Of a stretch of DNA of 64,000 nucleotides, positions 25,560 to 39,448 are shown piece by piece; within the stretch, counting starts at the first letter, position 1, and each line of letters opens with the position of its first letter. The notes beneath the pieces were generated by a model that saw only the letters and a list, made by a program, of their open reading frames with translations, was not told the origin of the DNA and did no database searches. The translations under genes and the position numbers were made by a program. This stretch comes from Nymphaea colorata (lineage: Eukaryota > Streptophyta > Magnoliopsida > Nymphaeales > Nymphaeaceae). Location: contig NC_045144.1 in NCBI RefSeq assembly GCF_008831285.2, positions 23,699,716 to 23,763,715 on the forward strand, in the 5' to 3' direction.

Positions 25560-27056
25560 TGATCTCCTCAAATCCCTCTTCTCAACGTAATAACTATTTT
25601 AAAAAGGATTCATAAACACTTGTAATTTCCCAAGAAACTTCTATCCTGTAACCATTAAATACTAGTGAGCTAATATTGTTCTTTGCTCTTCCACCCTTCA
25701 CGATAGCAAGACAAAATCTAGAATTTTTATGTCAATCAACATGCCATTTCGGCCTCCATGTCTGTTTCAGCATACTCTCCTCATCCGAAACCATTTTGAA
25801 TTTCTTTCTCAATAATGATACCAACCCTCCATGAACATGAAACTTCTTTCCAATCTGATGTGAACTTCATTAAGAGCATCATGAATCCACTTGATCCTAT
25901 CAGTCACAAAAATCTTTTACTCTAAAAAGGCAAAGTCTTTATCAACTTGTTCAATTTAGTGATGGCTCTAATCAAAGGGCAACCCAGCCAATTGCCACCA
26001 AGATTGTTTAATTTAATTTCATATTCAGGTTTTTCACCCCAATAAAGATAGTATTTAAATAAGAACTGGACATCAAACTATGTCTATTATTGTTTGAAGA
26101 AAAACCACTACTGAGTGGTTTGAATATGTTCTCTAAAGAACTCTAAACTCACCTTTAACTCCTGATTGTTCTAATGAAGGATGATTGATCACACACTAGT
26201 CAAGTCTACACATAATCTGATTTTCATCAGATCTGCTATTAGCCCATGTAACTTATGGGCCTCATCCTCAACTGATGTCAATGCACAACCAGCCTAAAAA
26301 GAATTAAAACTTAGGCACAAGTAGTAATTTGGTTTTATCCCTGTTTTGGCTTGTTTCTCATGGCATTAAAATCACCAATGGGTATGCATCGATCCCCATA
26401 ATTCTATAGAATAGTTTGTAAATGATTTAACACCTTGTTTCTTATCAATAAATTGGGAGGTAGATATACCTTTCCCACCACATATCTTTGTCCTTTTTTT
26501 GTCTACATAACAAAAAAAATCCAAAATTTATAAATAGCTAGAACATGACCTTGCATTCGCAGGGGCTCCATTCTACAATTGTCTTTGTTGTACCATCTTC
26601 TAAACAACAATTGCATTTCAGAACAATATGAGAGGCTTGTTGCCTCCAAGTGAAGAATTCCTCCTTATAGAGCATGGAATCTAGCGCAAAAAACAATAAG
26701 AATTCTGCACATACACGAGCAATTGTAATTTCATTCCAAAATACATCTTTAATGTTGGGATATCACAATAATGGCCTTCTCTAGGGAAAAGTTCCTCTAA
26801 ATTCGTATGCATCTATATCTCAAACCTCTAAAGACCTTCTTTCTTTTAATGTTTAAAATCCTTTAATGTCAGTAGAGTACATTGAATGTATAGAAATGGC
26901 TATAACAGAGTTTCTGTTATTTGTATTAACAACTACTCTACATGTCCTCCTCAACTTATACCACTTTCCTCTTTGCCTAAAGCAGAGGAAGTCGATGATT
27001 TTCTCTTTAGGTTTTCCTCAAACTTGCCATCCTACCATTATGTGGACATTGGACAA
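25560..27056 (-). mobile_element. LINE B, middle piece (endonuclease to ORF1 boundary)
   Basis: It is collinear with the LINE at 5.1-6.65 kb. The linker before RT is at 25,565-25,830. The endonuclease region (about 26,100-26,430) matches the block at about 5,780-6,000, and CCATCCTACCATTATGTGG (27,026-27,044) matches 6,629-6,647. Homology stops abruptly at 27,056, where a copia LTR begins, and resumes at 40,968. On the left it joins the piece at 15,902 once the LARD-like element is removed. It is full of stops. Confidence 0.8.
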
Positions 27057-29975
27057 TTGTGTAGAGCCCGATCCATACTTGTGTATTGGGGGTTTGCCCT
27101 AATTCCCATGTTTATGAAGGGGGCAGTTTTCTTTTGTATTCTTTGATTCTTCATGGTAGTGAAGAAACTTCTGTGTGCAGTGCCCATGGACATTGGAGAA
27201 CTCTATCTCCAAGCCATGTAAATCTTTGTGTCTTTTTTTTCTTTTCTTCTTTGAATTTCTCTTCTTTTAGTGTGTTAAGATAGAGTGTGAAAGAGCCACG
27301 TTCTTAAAAATTTGTACCAGATCCTGGTTTGTACTCAAGAGGAACAGTGGGAGCAATGGCATTGGAAGAAAAAAAGGTGAATTTGAGAAGTTTGATGGCA
27401 AAGATGTTGGGTTCTAGAGGATGCGGATTGAAGACTACCTGTAATAAAAGAAACTATATGAACCCCTAACTGGAGTGAAGTCAACAATGATGTTGTAGGA
27501 AGATTGACAATTGCAAGTTGTGAGCGCTCAAAGTCATTCATTTGACACTAGCCAAGAACATCCATTTTAACATCATCAATGAAAAAACCACCATGGGTTA
27601 ATGAATGTTCGAACAGATATGTATGAGAAATCATTCACCTCAAAAAAGTTTTATCTGATGCATTGTTTATTTAACTTGAAGATAGTTGTTACTGAACATA
27701 TAAATGAGTTTAATGTGATTACGTCTCGATTGATTTCTGTGAACATGAAATTTGATATGAGGTTAAAGTCTTGATTCTTTTGTCATCATTACCGAAAAGT
27801 TGGAGTGCAACTATGACTACAACGAATAGTTCTTATGGGTTTAACAAGTTGAAGTTTAGCGATGTTGAGACTGAACTTAAGCGAGGATATTCACAGAAGG
27901 GAAGCAAGTGAAACACACACTTTTGCCTTGAACATTCAAAGCAGGGAAAGAATGAACCAACATAGTCAAGAGAGAGGCAGGTCCAAATGGAAATGAAGAA
28001 GTTGGTCCAAACCTCGAGAAGATGAATGATGAAACTGTGAAAGGCCAGGCCACTAGAAAAGGGATTGCAGATTATTGAAAAAAAAATCAATAACATGAAG
28101 AAGAGTCTTCAAATGTTGCCATAGAGGACATACATGATGGCCTAGCATTGAGTCTGCACAACTCCATTGAATATTGGATTTTAGATTCTAGTGCATCCTT
28201 TCACTTTGCTTCATGTAAAGACTATATGCAAAATTATACTATAGGCAACTTGGAAAGGTCTATCTTGTAGATGATAAACCACTAGACATTTTGGAGAAGG
28301 GAAATGTCCATATACAAGTGCAGAACAAGCATGTGCATAATATGAAGGATGTTAGATGTGCTTCTAGTTTGAGGAGAAATCTGATTTCTATGTGCCAATT
28401 TGATGATAAAGGGCATGTCACTACGTTTGTTGGATGATGTTGGAAGATTACCAAAGGTATAGTCATTATAGCACTATGTAACAAACTGGGTACTTTGTAT
28501 ATGACTGCAGACATTAAAGACATTGTGGCTGCAACAAAATGTGATGACCACTCATTGCCATGGCATTACAAAGAGAAGTTGGAGTCAGTACATAAAGATG
28601 TTTGGGGGGCAACCCCATTTGTTCTTTTGGAGAATCACTCTATTATGTCACATTTATTTATTGACTGCACTCAGATGGTATGGGTTTATTTTTTGAAAAT
28701 AAGTCTGATGTTTTTTATACTTTTAAAAGGTGAAAAGTTGAAGTTGAAAATCAAACTGGCAAGAAACTGAAATGTTTGTGATCAGACAATAAGGTGAATA
28801 TGACAACAAGGAATTCAAGGACTTCTATGCAAACATTGGGATTCGAATGGAGAAAACTATTCTGAAAAAATTACAAACAAAATCGGGCTACTAAACATAT
28901 GAATAGAACCCTAACTAAGAGAGCTAGGAATATAGACTGCATTCTGGTCTGCCAAGTGCCTCTGGACTGGCACCATTAGCACTGCTGCCTATCTGGTTAA
29001 TCATGGTCCATCCATTTACTTGGGCTACATAATACTTAAAGAGGATTAAACAGAATAGGAGGTAAATGTTTCACACTTAGAATTTTTTGTTGTGTTTCTT
29101 ATGTGCATGTTGACTCTGACGATAGATATAAGTTGGATCCAAAGTCGAAGAAATGCTATTTCTTGGATATGGTAATGATAAATTTGACTATCACTTTTGG
29201 GATGATGAAAACAGAAAATCATATGACAAAATGATGTAATTTTCAATGAAAAAACACTTTGTAAAGACAGAGATAACACTGCTTTGGAAAGGGTGAAAAA
29301 ACAAAAGGCAAAAAATGAACATGTTGAATTGGAAGAAGTTTCTACAGAAGATGCAGTCCTAGACGATTTCAAAAATGTAGAGAACAATCAATTGAAACAA
29401 GATTCTAGCATGCCTCAAGTGCACTTGAGGAAATCGAGTAGGACACAAAGCCTACTCATATGTATTTCCGTTCCTTGGATTATTTATTGTTGACTGATGC
29501 AGGTGAACTAGAGTGCTTTGGGGAAACAATGTAGGTGAAAGATTATGTCAAGTGGGAGTCAGCAATGAAGGAAGAAATTGACTCCTTGCATATGAACCAA
29601 GGGCTTTGACTGAGCTACAAATTAGCAAAATGGCTCTGCATAATAAATGGGTCTATCCAATAAAGGAGGAATCTAGTGGTAGCAAGAGGTACAAGGCAAG
29701 GTTAGTGGTGGAGAGTTTTCAATAGAAAGAATGTATTGATTACACTAGAATCTTCACTCTAGTTGTTAAATTGACTTTGATTAGATTGGTGTTGAGTCTA
29801 GTTGCAGTTCAAAATCTATATCTAGAATAATTAAATGTAAAAAAACTTTCTTCCATGGGGATTTGGAAGAAGACATCTATATAGTACAATCAAAAGGCTT
29901 TCAGGTACCTGGACAAGAAATTCTTGTATGAAAATTGGAAAAGAGTCTATATGGTTTGAAGCAAGCATCAAAGCA
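27057..29975 (+). mobile_element. Ty1/copia retrotransposon, 5' part (gag to mid reverse transcriptase)
   Basis: A ~250-bp LTR (27,058 to about 27,311) is followed by a primer-binding-like site (TTGTACCAGATC, 9 of 12 matching the usual initiator-Met site). Broken frames give gag (KFEKFDGKNVGFWRMRIEDYL near 27,380; TEHINEFNVI near 27,700), protease (WILDSSASFHFASC near 28,180), the pre-integrase segment (KLGTLYMTADIKDI, 28,484-28,520) and RT (NKWVYPIKEE near 29,645; KRYKARLVVESFQ; VYMVSKH-like end near 29,960). It is cut mid-RT at 29,975 and resumes at 40,588. Many stops and frameshifts are present. Confidence 0.85.
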
Positions 29976-31190
29976 CACTGTCAGAAAGTTGAACTCTAGC
30001 TACGTTATGGGAATTGCACCTAGAGCTCAATGAAATCGGGTTTGCATCTGTTGGACCCATTCCCCATGTAATAATAAAGAAGAAACTGAACCAGCATGAT
30101 GAACAGAAGATTTGGTGAGAGAGAGAGTGTGTGCGTGTGGAGTAAAAGTTAGGGTTTTGATTCATGTTGCCCTTCTTCTCATGTGAATCTCCAGCCTCTT
30201 TCCATATGTAAGTCCCTCTCTCTCTCTCTCTCGCTCGCTCTCTCTGATATCATGTTGTTTTGATCTTTGGGTGAATAGTCTGGAGTTTTGCTTTTTCTTC
30301 TTAAGACTTCATGGAGATTATGTTAGATTCGTCTGAATTTGGCTGAGTTTCTTATGATAGCAAAAATCATATATATGAACTGAGGCATTTTGATTAGATT
30401 CTTTCCATATTTTGTTTTCCTTTGCAGTCGCTGAGTTTTGGTTCCTGCTTTTGTGGTTTTAGGATTTATAGCGAAGACATTGGCCTTTGTTACCTTGATG
30501 TTTGTGCATATCTAGTTTTGGATGCAATTTTTTTAGAATAGTTTGTTTTTATGTGTTGACAAACTGTTCTTAGAAAAAACCAAGAGAAGTGGATCATAAA
30601 TTGATTCAAATCATCATCTCCATGTGCAAAAACCAACAAAACTGTACATTCAAAAAGGTATAGCTCCCATCATGGCTTTAGGCAAACCTGTTTTTAGCAT
30701 AATTGAAGTATGGAAACATGTGGAACACGTTTTGCAATTAACCTTTCAATTTCTTTCCATTCCTTTTTTTTTTCCTTGAGTCTTATTCTAGGGATTGTGG
30801 AATGTAGAGGGTCTGATTCAAGGCACTGTAAGGGGTGGGTTTGATGCTATTGTTCTTCCAAATTCAAATTAGCCCAGTCTCTCAAAATTTTGCTTGTTGT
30901 TGAACAAAGAAGAGTTTGAAATTCTGGTTTATATGCAAAAAATGACAAATTTTAGCTGATTTGGAGGGAAGGCTAACTGCTGATCCACTTATCAACTGCA
31001 TTTGGCTTGACATCTGGCCTCTTGGTTGAGTAAAAGACTCTAAAAATGAACTGCTGCTGCATTTTGGTTTTTTTCTCTAGTTAGGTTCAATTTCAACTTC
31101 TGTTATAGTTTGGACGATCCACATGGTTTTCTTCATGTTCTCAGTGTGCCTTTTTTTGTCAATGATTATATTCGTAGATTTTCACTTCAG

Positions 31191-31474
31191 ATAGTTAGAT
31201 TATATTGATAGGGAACCAAGTGCATCCATTTCTGCAATTTTTATGCCATGATGCCTTGTATATATCCCTTGGGTTAAGTCAATGACAAAAACCAAGATAT
31301 ATGAGCTGTTTGAGCAGATCATATGATTGTTTAGATAGTTAGATTATAATGATAGGGGACCAAGTGCATCCATTTCTGCAATTTTATGACATGATGTCTT
31401 GTATATTTTTCTTGCATTCAAGTTGATGACAAAAACCAAGATATATCAACTGTTTGAGTTGATTATATGATCAG
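31191..31474. repeat. Tandem duplication, period ~144 bp, two copies
   Basis: The unit starting ATAGTTAGATTATA at 31,191 recurs at 31,335 with scattered changes. Shared landmarks are GGGACCAAGTGCATCCATTT-like and GACAAAAACCAAGATATAT. It lies in an intron-like part of the captured gene. Confidence 0.85.
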
Positions 31475-31620
31475 GCAAATCTGCTTTTGAAAGATATTTA
31501 TTATTTGCAACATTCATTTATATGAGATGGTTATCATTGCAGTGGAGAGGGGCTGAACAAGATTTACTAGAGTCGGGTATCTAAGTGATGTAACAGCCTC
31601 CCATGCTGATCTCACTGCAA

Positions 31621-31830
31621 TTTTCTTTTACCTAATTCCACTATTATGTTATTAATTAAATAAAAAATTTGATATCTATATGCTGAAAATGGTCAACAAA
31701 GTAGAGTGAAGTTTTGTTTTACATAACTCCACTATTTTGGAATTTTCTTTTACCTAATTCTACCATTCTGTTATTAATTAAGTAAAAAATCAGATATATG
31801 TTCAAAGTGGTTAACAAGGTAGATGATTTA
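31621..31830. repeat. Second local duplication, period ~120 bp
   Basis: TTTCTTTTACCTAATTC plus TGTTATTAATTAA, near 31,623-31,660, recurs near 31,744-31,782. Each copy is followed by a diverged GGTCAACAAAGTAG or GGTTAACAAGGTAG block. It is adjacent to the 144-bp duplication but unrelated to it in sequence. Confidence 0.75.
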
Positions 31831-34800
31831 GGTTCATCCAACCCATGGTGGGCGAGTTCTTTTTTCCTTTGGAGTTTTCTATTTTCAGTTCACTAGGATG
31901 TCAATAAGTACGCTCCTTATTTTTATTTGAATAATCACAAATATCTATATTTTGCTTTTTAATTTGAATAATCCCATTCTCTAACAGACCAGCCTAAATA
32001 GAGAGCGAAAAGAGAATATTTATTCATATATCAAGGTTCAGATTCTAGAAAACCTTCAAGGAATAATCAGCTCTGCCTCTTGTCATGACAGTAAACTAGT
32101 TATATGATGTTTCATCTCCTCTTGTAGTTATTTACTACAATCACTGATAGAACATGAAATAATTTACTATTATGAGGCAGTTTTTTAATTTTCATTTCTT
32201 CTTTTATTTTTGCATGTCGGGCCTGTTTTTATCCTTTTCAGCAAATGTAATGGTCTGCTTGTTTTCTTTGCTGCAAACCTAAGTCCAAAAGTATCAAAGT
32301 ATACTTCATTTAGGATGATTCATTAGTTAACTCTTTCATCTTGTAAATAATCTAGCTTTAGTGAACATTGTCTTTATTACCATTATATGTCTTACATTTG
32401 TCACATCAATAGTACAGGTGAAGCACTTGTCTGATACATTCTCCTAAGAGGGGCTAGAGGACTCGAAGTTCCTAATTGAAAGTAACATATGCAGGTAGCT
32501 AGGCTGAGCAATTTCCTTTGATGAAAGAGAGAGTCAGACGGTGCTTGCTATCTCAGTATTCATCTTTAATTTTTCTATTAATTTCTTCAGTTAGGTATGT
32601 TAGTGTTGGCTAACACGGATCACACACTCTCACTTGAAGCCCAGCTTCTAAAAGAGCAAGTTCATCATCATTTGGCTTTTGATCCCCTATTTGAGTAAGT
32701 ATATATCATCTATACCAGATGGTCAAGTTTGTTATCAACTAAATAATCCCCACCCGATCCATCAACACAACTGATATTTGGGCAATGCTCAAATAACGCA
32801 AATAGACCCAGACTTAAAACAGGGGAATTTAAGAAAACATGACTCAGTTCTGGTCTAGATCTAACAGGGCACTTCTTGATACTTGTTGGTTTCACTTTTG
32901 GAAGCCTTTGGTAGATTGGACTGTTAAAGTTACTACACCAACATAGAACTCAACACAGATAGTCAATTGCAACGATGAAAAATGAACAAAAAAAAAAATT
33001 CTGGAGTTGATGTGTCTATTTGAAATGGTTTATTGAATTTCATAATTTATTCCTTGTCACTTTCTTCTTTTTTAAAGTAATTTTTCCTGTTTTAGCAATT
33101 GAATTTTATTCTTACTTTCTAGTCATCAATGGGGATGTTTCTTCTAATTTGACGGACTGTGTATGCCTTAGTTATGAGTCTTGCATGGGGAAGTTGATTA
33201 ACAAGAGAAATGGAATTGTAACCAACACTAAATGGTCATACTTCTGGGGCTTTAGTGTAGTAAGAAATCAGACATTTTTTTTATCCTTTCATGTTACATG
33301 TTACTTTGAAGTCCAACTTTGACAAATGTCAAACTCAAGGATTTAAATTTTGGATTAATTTTATTAACTTCTGTTTGGTTTTTAAGAATCATTTTATTAG
33401 CATATTCCCACGTGTTGATGAAGGTGATAGCATGGAATGTCAAGGGGATAGCTGTTGAGGAGGTCTGCCAAAATGGAGTTGCAATTGCTTCTGAGAGAGT
33501 AGAATCCAGGTTGTTTTTTTTTTTTCTAACTCTATGTTGAATTCAAGAGTAAAATTGTGGAAGAGACAAAAGAATAAACATGTGGTGCTAGTAAATTTTG
33601 ATTTTGCAAGAGTTTTGGTAGTGTAGGATCCATCTAACGTGTGTGAAAAGGAATTGGTTACTATGATCTTCTTGAGGTATTTTCCTTAGATGTGTGGGCA
33701 GCATCTAGTTACCCCTAGATTTTTATTCTCGAGATCGGTTGTTGGATGAAGTTCTAATTTCAAGGGTTTGAAGCCTCTTGCATCTTGAGCTCCTAATGTT
33801 CAACCTTGTTGCTGTTCTAAAAGGCTGTTAGTGGGCTAGATATTAATGGTGTTAGAAGATCTATGAGAAGATCTAAACGTAAAGGTGTTATAATTTGCTC
33901 AATTAAATATTGTAGTTCTGACAATTTGTTTCTACCTACTAATTTACTTCCAAACATTCTTGTTATACTTTTGTAACTTTTTGTTTGATATTGTATGCTT
34001 ATTTTGGTAGGTTCATGATTGCAAGAGCATCTGAAAGCAAAACGATCACTTTGGGCAGCAACGGGAGGCTCGATTGAGTATGTCTTGTCGACAATTTAGT
34101 TTATGAAGTATGGGTTCAATGGTTGGTCCATATATCAATTATACTTTTATTTTTGGGTTTTGTCATTAAAGCACAAACAACCTGATGGTGACTTGTTTTC
34201 CTGTAGACAAACGGAGCTTGAGGAGATTGCACTAGCTGAAGTAGAAGTTATGCTTTGTTGCCAGCTAATCAAGGCAAAGCCACCACAGCCAGATATTTTT
34301 GTGGTCTCTTCAAAGTTAGCCATGTTCAAGCTCAGCAATCTGGAAATGTGAGTGTGGATCACAATGAGAAAGAAGGTGGCACAGGACAGAATAGTGGAAT
34401 GGAGCAGAGAACAATAAGGTGAGTTGTATTGTATATTATGCTCATTACAATTACATGAGTTAACTGATATACAGGGGCACTGCGATCAGTTGCATTACAA
34501 GTATGAAAGAACATATACAACAACTAGAGAAGTTAATTTGTCATAAGTCATAACAGTAAATGAAATCTATTATAAACTTAATTTACTGTATTATTTCTGC
34601 ATTAACTCCTTAACAAGCCATAGATTTGGAGGAGAAAACTAAAACAAAGTTTAAAGTTTAAAACTTCATGCGATTGGAAGATGAAGGAAGCACACATGCA
34701 CATGCACACCTATACATTTGTATGCCATTGTTGTTGGTCAACTTTATTATACTGATTGATGCTTTTATGCTCGTTGCAGAATGAAAGACTGTTTTGGAGT

Positions 34801-35762
34801 TGTAAGTCTTCTTATTATCCTAGAAAAAGGCCAGATAAAATATATATTGTCAATATTTTCAATGGACTTCATGGATGATATTGTTACCCACCTACATTTT
34901 CTCTATTAAATGGCATTATCTGGATCATTCTATAATTTTTTTTTTATTCATTAGGGTCCAAACTCTAGAGTACTAAGAGATTGTTTATATAGGACTTGGA
35001 GACAGTACAATTAAGTAAGGTGAGGTCCTGGAAGTAGATGGAGAGAAACATGTTTGTACAGGTCTATTTTGATTTATACGAAGAATACATGTATATTTGC
35101 ATTTAATACTTATGTGCATGAATGGGAAGAAACATGGATACACAGATTTTTTGCCTTCTATGCTTAAGGAGATTGTAGATGTCTGTATTCCTAATTTTCA
35201 ATGGGTTTGCATTGGTGAAAAGATGGCTCTTCTAGATGCCATCGTTTTTAATAATATATAGTTTTTATGTTTGTACCAGTCTTTACGCAGTCTTTATGTT
35301 TGCCTCTCAAACACTAGTTTTAATTTTTTTTTTAAATACTAAATGGGCTTGTAATCTATATATTACATGGGTAAGCTGCTGCAAGAGAAGCAAATGTATT
35401 TATTTAAGTTTTTTATCTGCCTTCTTTTGCAATTTTAGGTTCTCTTAATTCATTTGTCTAAAGATGTTTTATCTTGGTGGTAGTTTATTTTTCTGAGGTT
35501 TTTTCATTTTCTATGTCTAATTTATATTAATTTTTAATAGGTGAAATGGTTCACAATTGGAAATGTTCAATGGAAAAAGCTATGAAATATGGCTCATCAC
35601 TTCGAGTTATGTTTACAGATATTAAATAAACTTAATTAGTTTCATGTCTTTACATTTGTAGGAAGAAAGGGCAAGAGACATTCTTCTCGATGGAGTCTTC
35701 TCGAGTTTTCTGGTATGTCCACATTTCATGATGTTATGAGTGCCTTCACCAATAGGATTGAA

Positions 35763-38700
35763 GCTACGTGGCACGGGTACGTCCATTTGCCCCACGCACC
35801 CACTCCAGTACACGGGTATGTGGAAGCAGGTACAACAGAAGCACCGGGTATGGGTTGGATGGGATCTAGGTCAGACCCAATCCAAACCAAAAAAATTTTT
35901 TGATTTTATACACAAACTGAAGTCGATCTCTGCAGTAGAGCTTTACCGCAACGATGACTGGCGACGACAACTACATTCGACGACCCACGGCAATGTCCAG
36001 TGGCAGCCAAGTAAGTTCTTTTTTTTTTCTTTTTGACATTACAACTTAGGGTTTCATTTTCTTGATTTGGTGTTTTTTTTTATTTGGGGATGTTTTTGTT
36101 TCATATTTTGTTCAATACCTGAAAGGATTTTATAGTGAAGTTTGATATGTGTTTACAGAAGCAACTGTCGTAGTACTAGTATTGTCTTCCAGAATTTGTG
36201 TGTGAAAAAAACCTTAAAGTATCCTAATATCTGAAGTCAGATATTCTGCTGCTTCTGTTTGGTGTGCACAAAATGCACCACAAGCTTTCCGTGCGGTGAA
36301 CAGTTATGGGAATTGCAGGGAACGAGTGGTTTCCATTGGAAAAATTAATCCCAAGAATCTAGATTTTGTAAATGAAATTCATCCTCTATTAGGGAAATGT
36401 ATCTCTGACTTTACTCTTTCAAGATCATGGGTATGCAACGACAAAAGAAATGAGAAAGACTTGTTTAAGACCTCCATAGTTAACAACTTCTATCTGGTTT
36501 AAGGCATATTTCACATGAAGAAGCTTGAATGAGAGAGGGCTTCACTGGAGATTGCCCATATATTGAAGTTAAATGCTTCACAGTTTTTGTGTATGTTGAA
36601 GTAGAACTGCTAATCATACATCTATTATCTGTTGATTAAAGTTTTGGGCATTTTGCTCTCTCCAGTTGTCATCCATTGGCTGATTTCACATTCTTAACCA
36701 ATGCTGCTGAGTGTATTAGTTTTTTGTTAACATATTAGCAAGATTCATAGTGATGCATCATGCATCATCTCTTAGCAAGATTTCCTTGATACTTGAAACA
36801 CACAATTGAAAGCGAACTAGGACAGTGATAGGGCATTATCATTGTAATTTATGATTCTAAAAGCATATCAATTATGAACTACTAGTGCAGCAAAATTTTT
36901 TAATTTAAAAATGCAAGTGATATTTGGAGTTCCAATTCCATTTTTGTGCATGTTTGGTAATTTATTGACATATTCTTAGTATTGAACTATTGTGTATTGT
37001 TTTATTCCTTCAATTTTCTGTTCAATATATGTTTTTTCATCTTTTTTATTAATTTTAATATAGTATGACAAACAATGGAAAAGGAGTCTCTCAACGTACT
37101 ACAAGTTCAAGTTGTGGATCTGGATTAGCTACATCTATCACACATGAAGGCCAACCACTATGGTCATACGTAAAAAAACGGGGAAAGGTCCTCGAGGTGG
37201 TGGAAATGTTGTTTTTATTTGTTTTTTTTGTGGGAAAGAGTTCAACAGATCATATACAAGAGTGAAAGTGCATCTGTCAAAAATCAAAGCACAATGAATT
37301 TAAGTATGTAAAGAAATCACAAATGAGAGTTTGGATCAGTTGAAGAAAGAACAAGAGTTCTTTGAGAAAAATAAAAGCATGGCATCATCTGGTTTTATTG
37401 ACATGGCTTCAATTTTACATGATGATGTCAAAGATGATCCAAAAAAAAAAGTTGTTGATGCTACTCAGAAATCAATTAAGGAGTCCTTTAGTTTACAAGG
37501 ACAGCGAGAATTAGATCTAAAAGTGGTGACATTTTTCTATTCTAACTGCATATCATTTAATGTAGCTAGAAGTCCATATTGAAGAGATTTATTACATATA
37601 TTGCAAATTTTAACTTGCTTGGGTATGTTTTCCCTAGTTCTGAAAGACTTCACACTGCACTACTAGAACAACAAAAGACTCGAGTGAACAAATTGTTATA
37701 GTATCAAAAGTTAACTTTGGAGCAACATGGAGTTTCTATTGTTTTTTATGGCTGGACAGATTTGCAAAGGTGCCCTCTTATTAATTTTATTGTAACTTTA
37801 GCAAATGGACTAATTTTCTTGAAAGCAATAGATGCATCTGCGAATACAAAAGTGCTAAGTATTTGAAAGGATTGTTCATGGAAATAATTGAAGAAGTGGG
37901 AAAAGATAAGGTTGTTCAAATAATTACAGACAATGCACTTATATGCAGAGTAGCTGGTATTGCCATAGAACATGATTGCCCTCATATCTTTTGGACTCCT
38001 TGTGCAGTTCATAGTTTAAATTTGGCTCTAAAGACTATATGCAATCCACCAAGTAAAGAGAAAAATCCTCATGCTTATGAATTATGTTCATGGATTGAAG
38101 ACTTGGAAAAGGATGTGAGAAACATCAGAAATTTCACAGTAAATCATCAACATGCACTTTCCATTTATAACAAGCATTCTAATATAAAATTGTTAACAGT
38201 TGTAGAGATACATTTTGCATATTTTAAAAGTGCATTGTTCAGTATGGTGACTGATAATGATTGGAATTTCTATCATGCTGATGATGATGACAAAGCTCAA
38301 GCAATAAAAAAACTGATTATTGATGACAAGTGCTGGGATAGAATCTTTTATTCTCTAGCATTCATAGAGCCTATTGGGAGATGTTGAGAGTTCTTGATTT
38401 TGATATTTCAGCGTGTATTGTGTTTATGTGATGTGGGACACTATGATTGAAAAAATCCAAGAGGCCATTTTTACGCATGAGAAAAACAATATTGCACTTG
38501 AAGAAGATTCAACATTTTTTTGTCATGTGCATAAAATATTGATTGCAAGATGGGATAAAAGTAGCACTCCTCTTCAATGCATGGCTTGCACAAGGTATTG
38601 GATGAATCCCATCACATAAGGATCCAGAATTATCAAAAAAAAGATTGGCATGTCATAATAGGATTTTTATTGATCTACATCGAAATTGCCAAGCTCATGA

Positions 38701-39448
38701 TAAGTTTGCAAGGTTTTTTACAAGAATTGGAGAAGATCTATGTGCAACTATTGATAAAGATTATTATCCACCTATATATTGGTGGATTAAACATGGACAT
38801 GCTTATCATACTCTTCAATACCTTGCTTTCAGATTGCTAGTTCAATCTACTACATCTTCATGTTGTGAGAGAAATTGGAGTACATATTCACAAATCTACG
38901 ATATAAAACGAAATAATCTCACAAGCAAACCTGTAGAAGATCTGGTTTATGTGCATTCTAACATTCAGCTTCTATCACGAAACAAAAAATGAATATAGGT
39001 AAATAACTATATGATTTATTGATTTAGATGTTTCTCTTCTTATTCGATAATATCATAATAATTACAATTTATTTTGTCTTGTAGGAAAGAGAAACTAAAT
39101 TGGGACGTGAATGTTGAGGACTTTAACTTAAAGAAGACAATGAACTTGAAGTTGTTAATTCAAGATTCGAAGAACCTTCTATTCCATCAACATCTTCTAA
39201 TGTGGAAGAAGAGGAGAATGAGTTGGACATTGACTAGAATTACGATAATAATAGTGCTCTTGTGATAATCAATGTTTTGTTTGAGACTTTCTTATGAGAT
39301 TATAAGAGTAAACTACTAATGTTTTATTTTTGTTTTATGATTTTTGATAATATAAAATTTGTTGTACCTACGTACCCACAATTTTCAAAATTGTCGTGTC
39401 TAAACCCGTATCGTTGTACCCATACCGTACCTGCATCCATGTGACATA
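35763..39448 (+). mobile_element. hAT-family DNA transposon, ~3.7 kb, with 8-bp target duplication
   Basis: GGATTGAA flanks both ends (35,755-35,762 and 39,449-39,456), the 8-bp duplication expected for hAT. The ends are imperfect inverted repeats: TACGTGGCACGGGTACG on the left, and TATGTCACATGGATGCAG read inward from the right. Inside is a broken transposase with BED, DUF659 and dimerisation domains. It sits within an intron of the captured gene fragment. Confidence 0.85.
37065..38992 (+). pseudogene. hAT transposase (BED finger, DUF659, C-terminal dimerisation), broken
   Basis: The start at 37,065 follows an acceptor (AATATAG) that could pair with a donor near 36,011, giving a ~1 kb leader intron. 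A BED zinc finger (WSYVKKRG, then CFFCGKEF) lies at about 37,160-37,295 with a frameshift in it. DUF659-like sequence (QIITDNALICRVAG; WTPCAVHSLNLALK) is at 37,863-38,387. A middle segment is at 38,413-38,620. The hATC dimerisation domain (CERNWSTYSQIYDIKRNNL) is at about 38,860-38,930. At least four frame breaks or stops separate these parts, so it is not functional, though the domains are still easy to read, suggesting fairly recent activity. Confidence 0.85.

Noticed and set aside
30361-30620. Possible RNA gene in the quiet stretch after the first captured exon
   Set aside because: No tRNA cloverleaf, snoRNA box pair or strong hairpin was seen by eye.
32710-32895. 61-codon reverse-strand frame (VLSLGLFALFEHCPNISC) within the captured-gene insert
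   Set aside because: Protein-like in places but opposite to the other captured exons, with no splice support and no family recognised; too weak to list as a gene.
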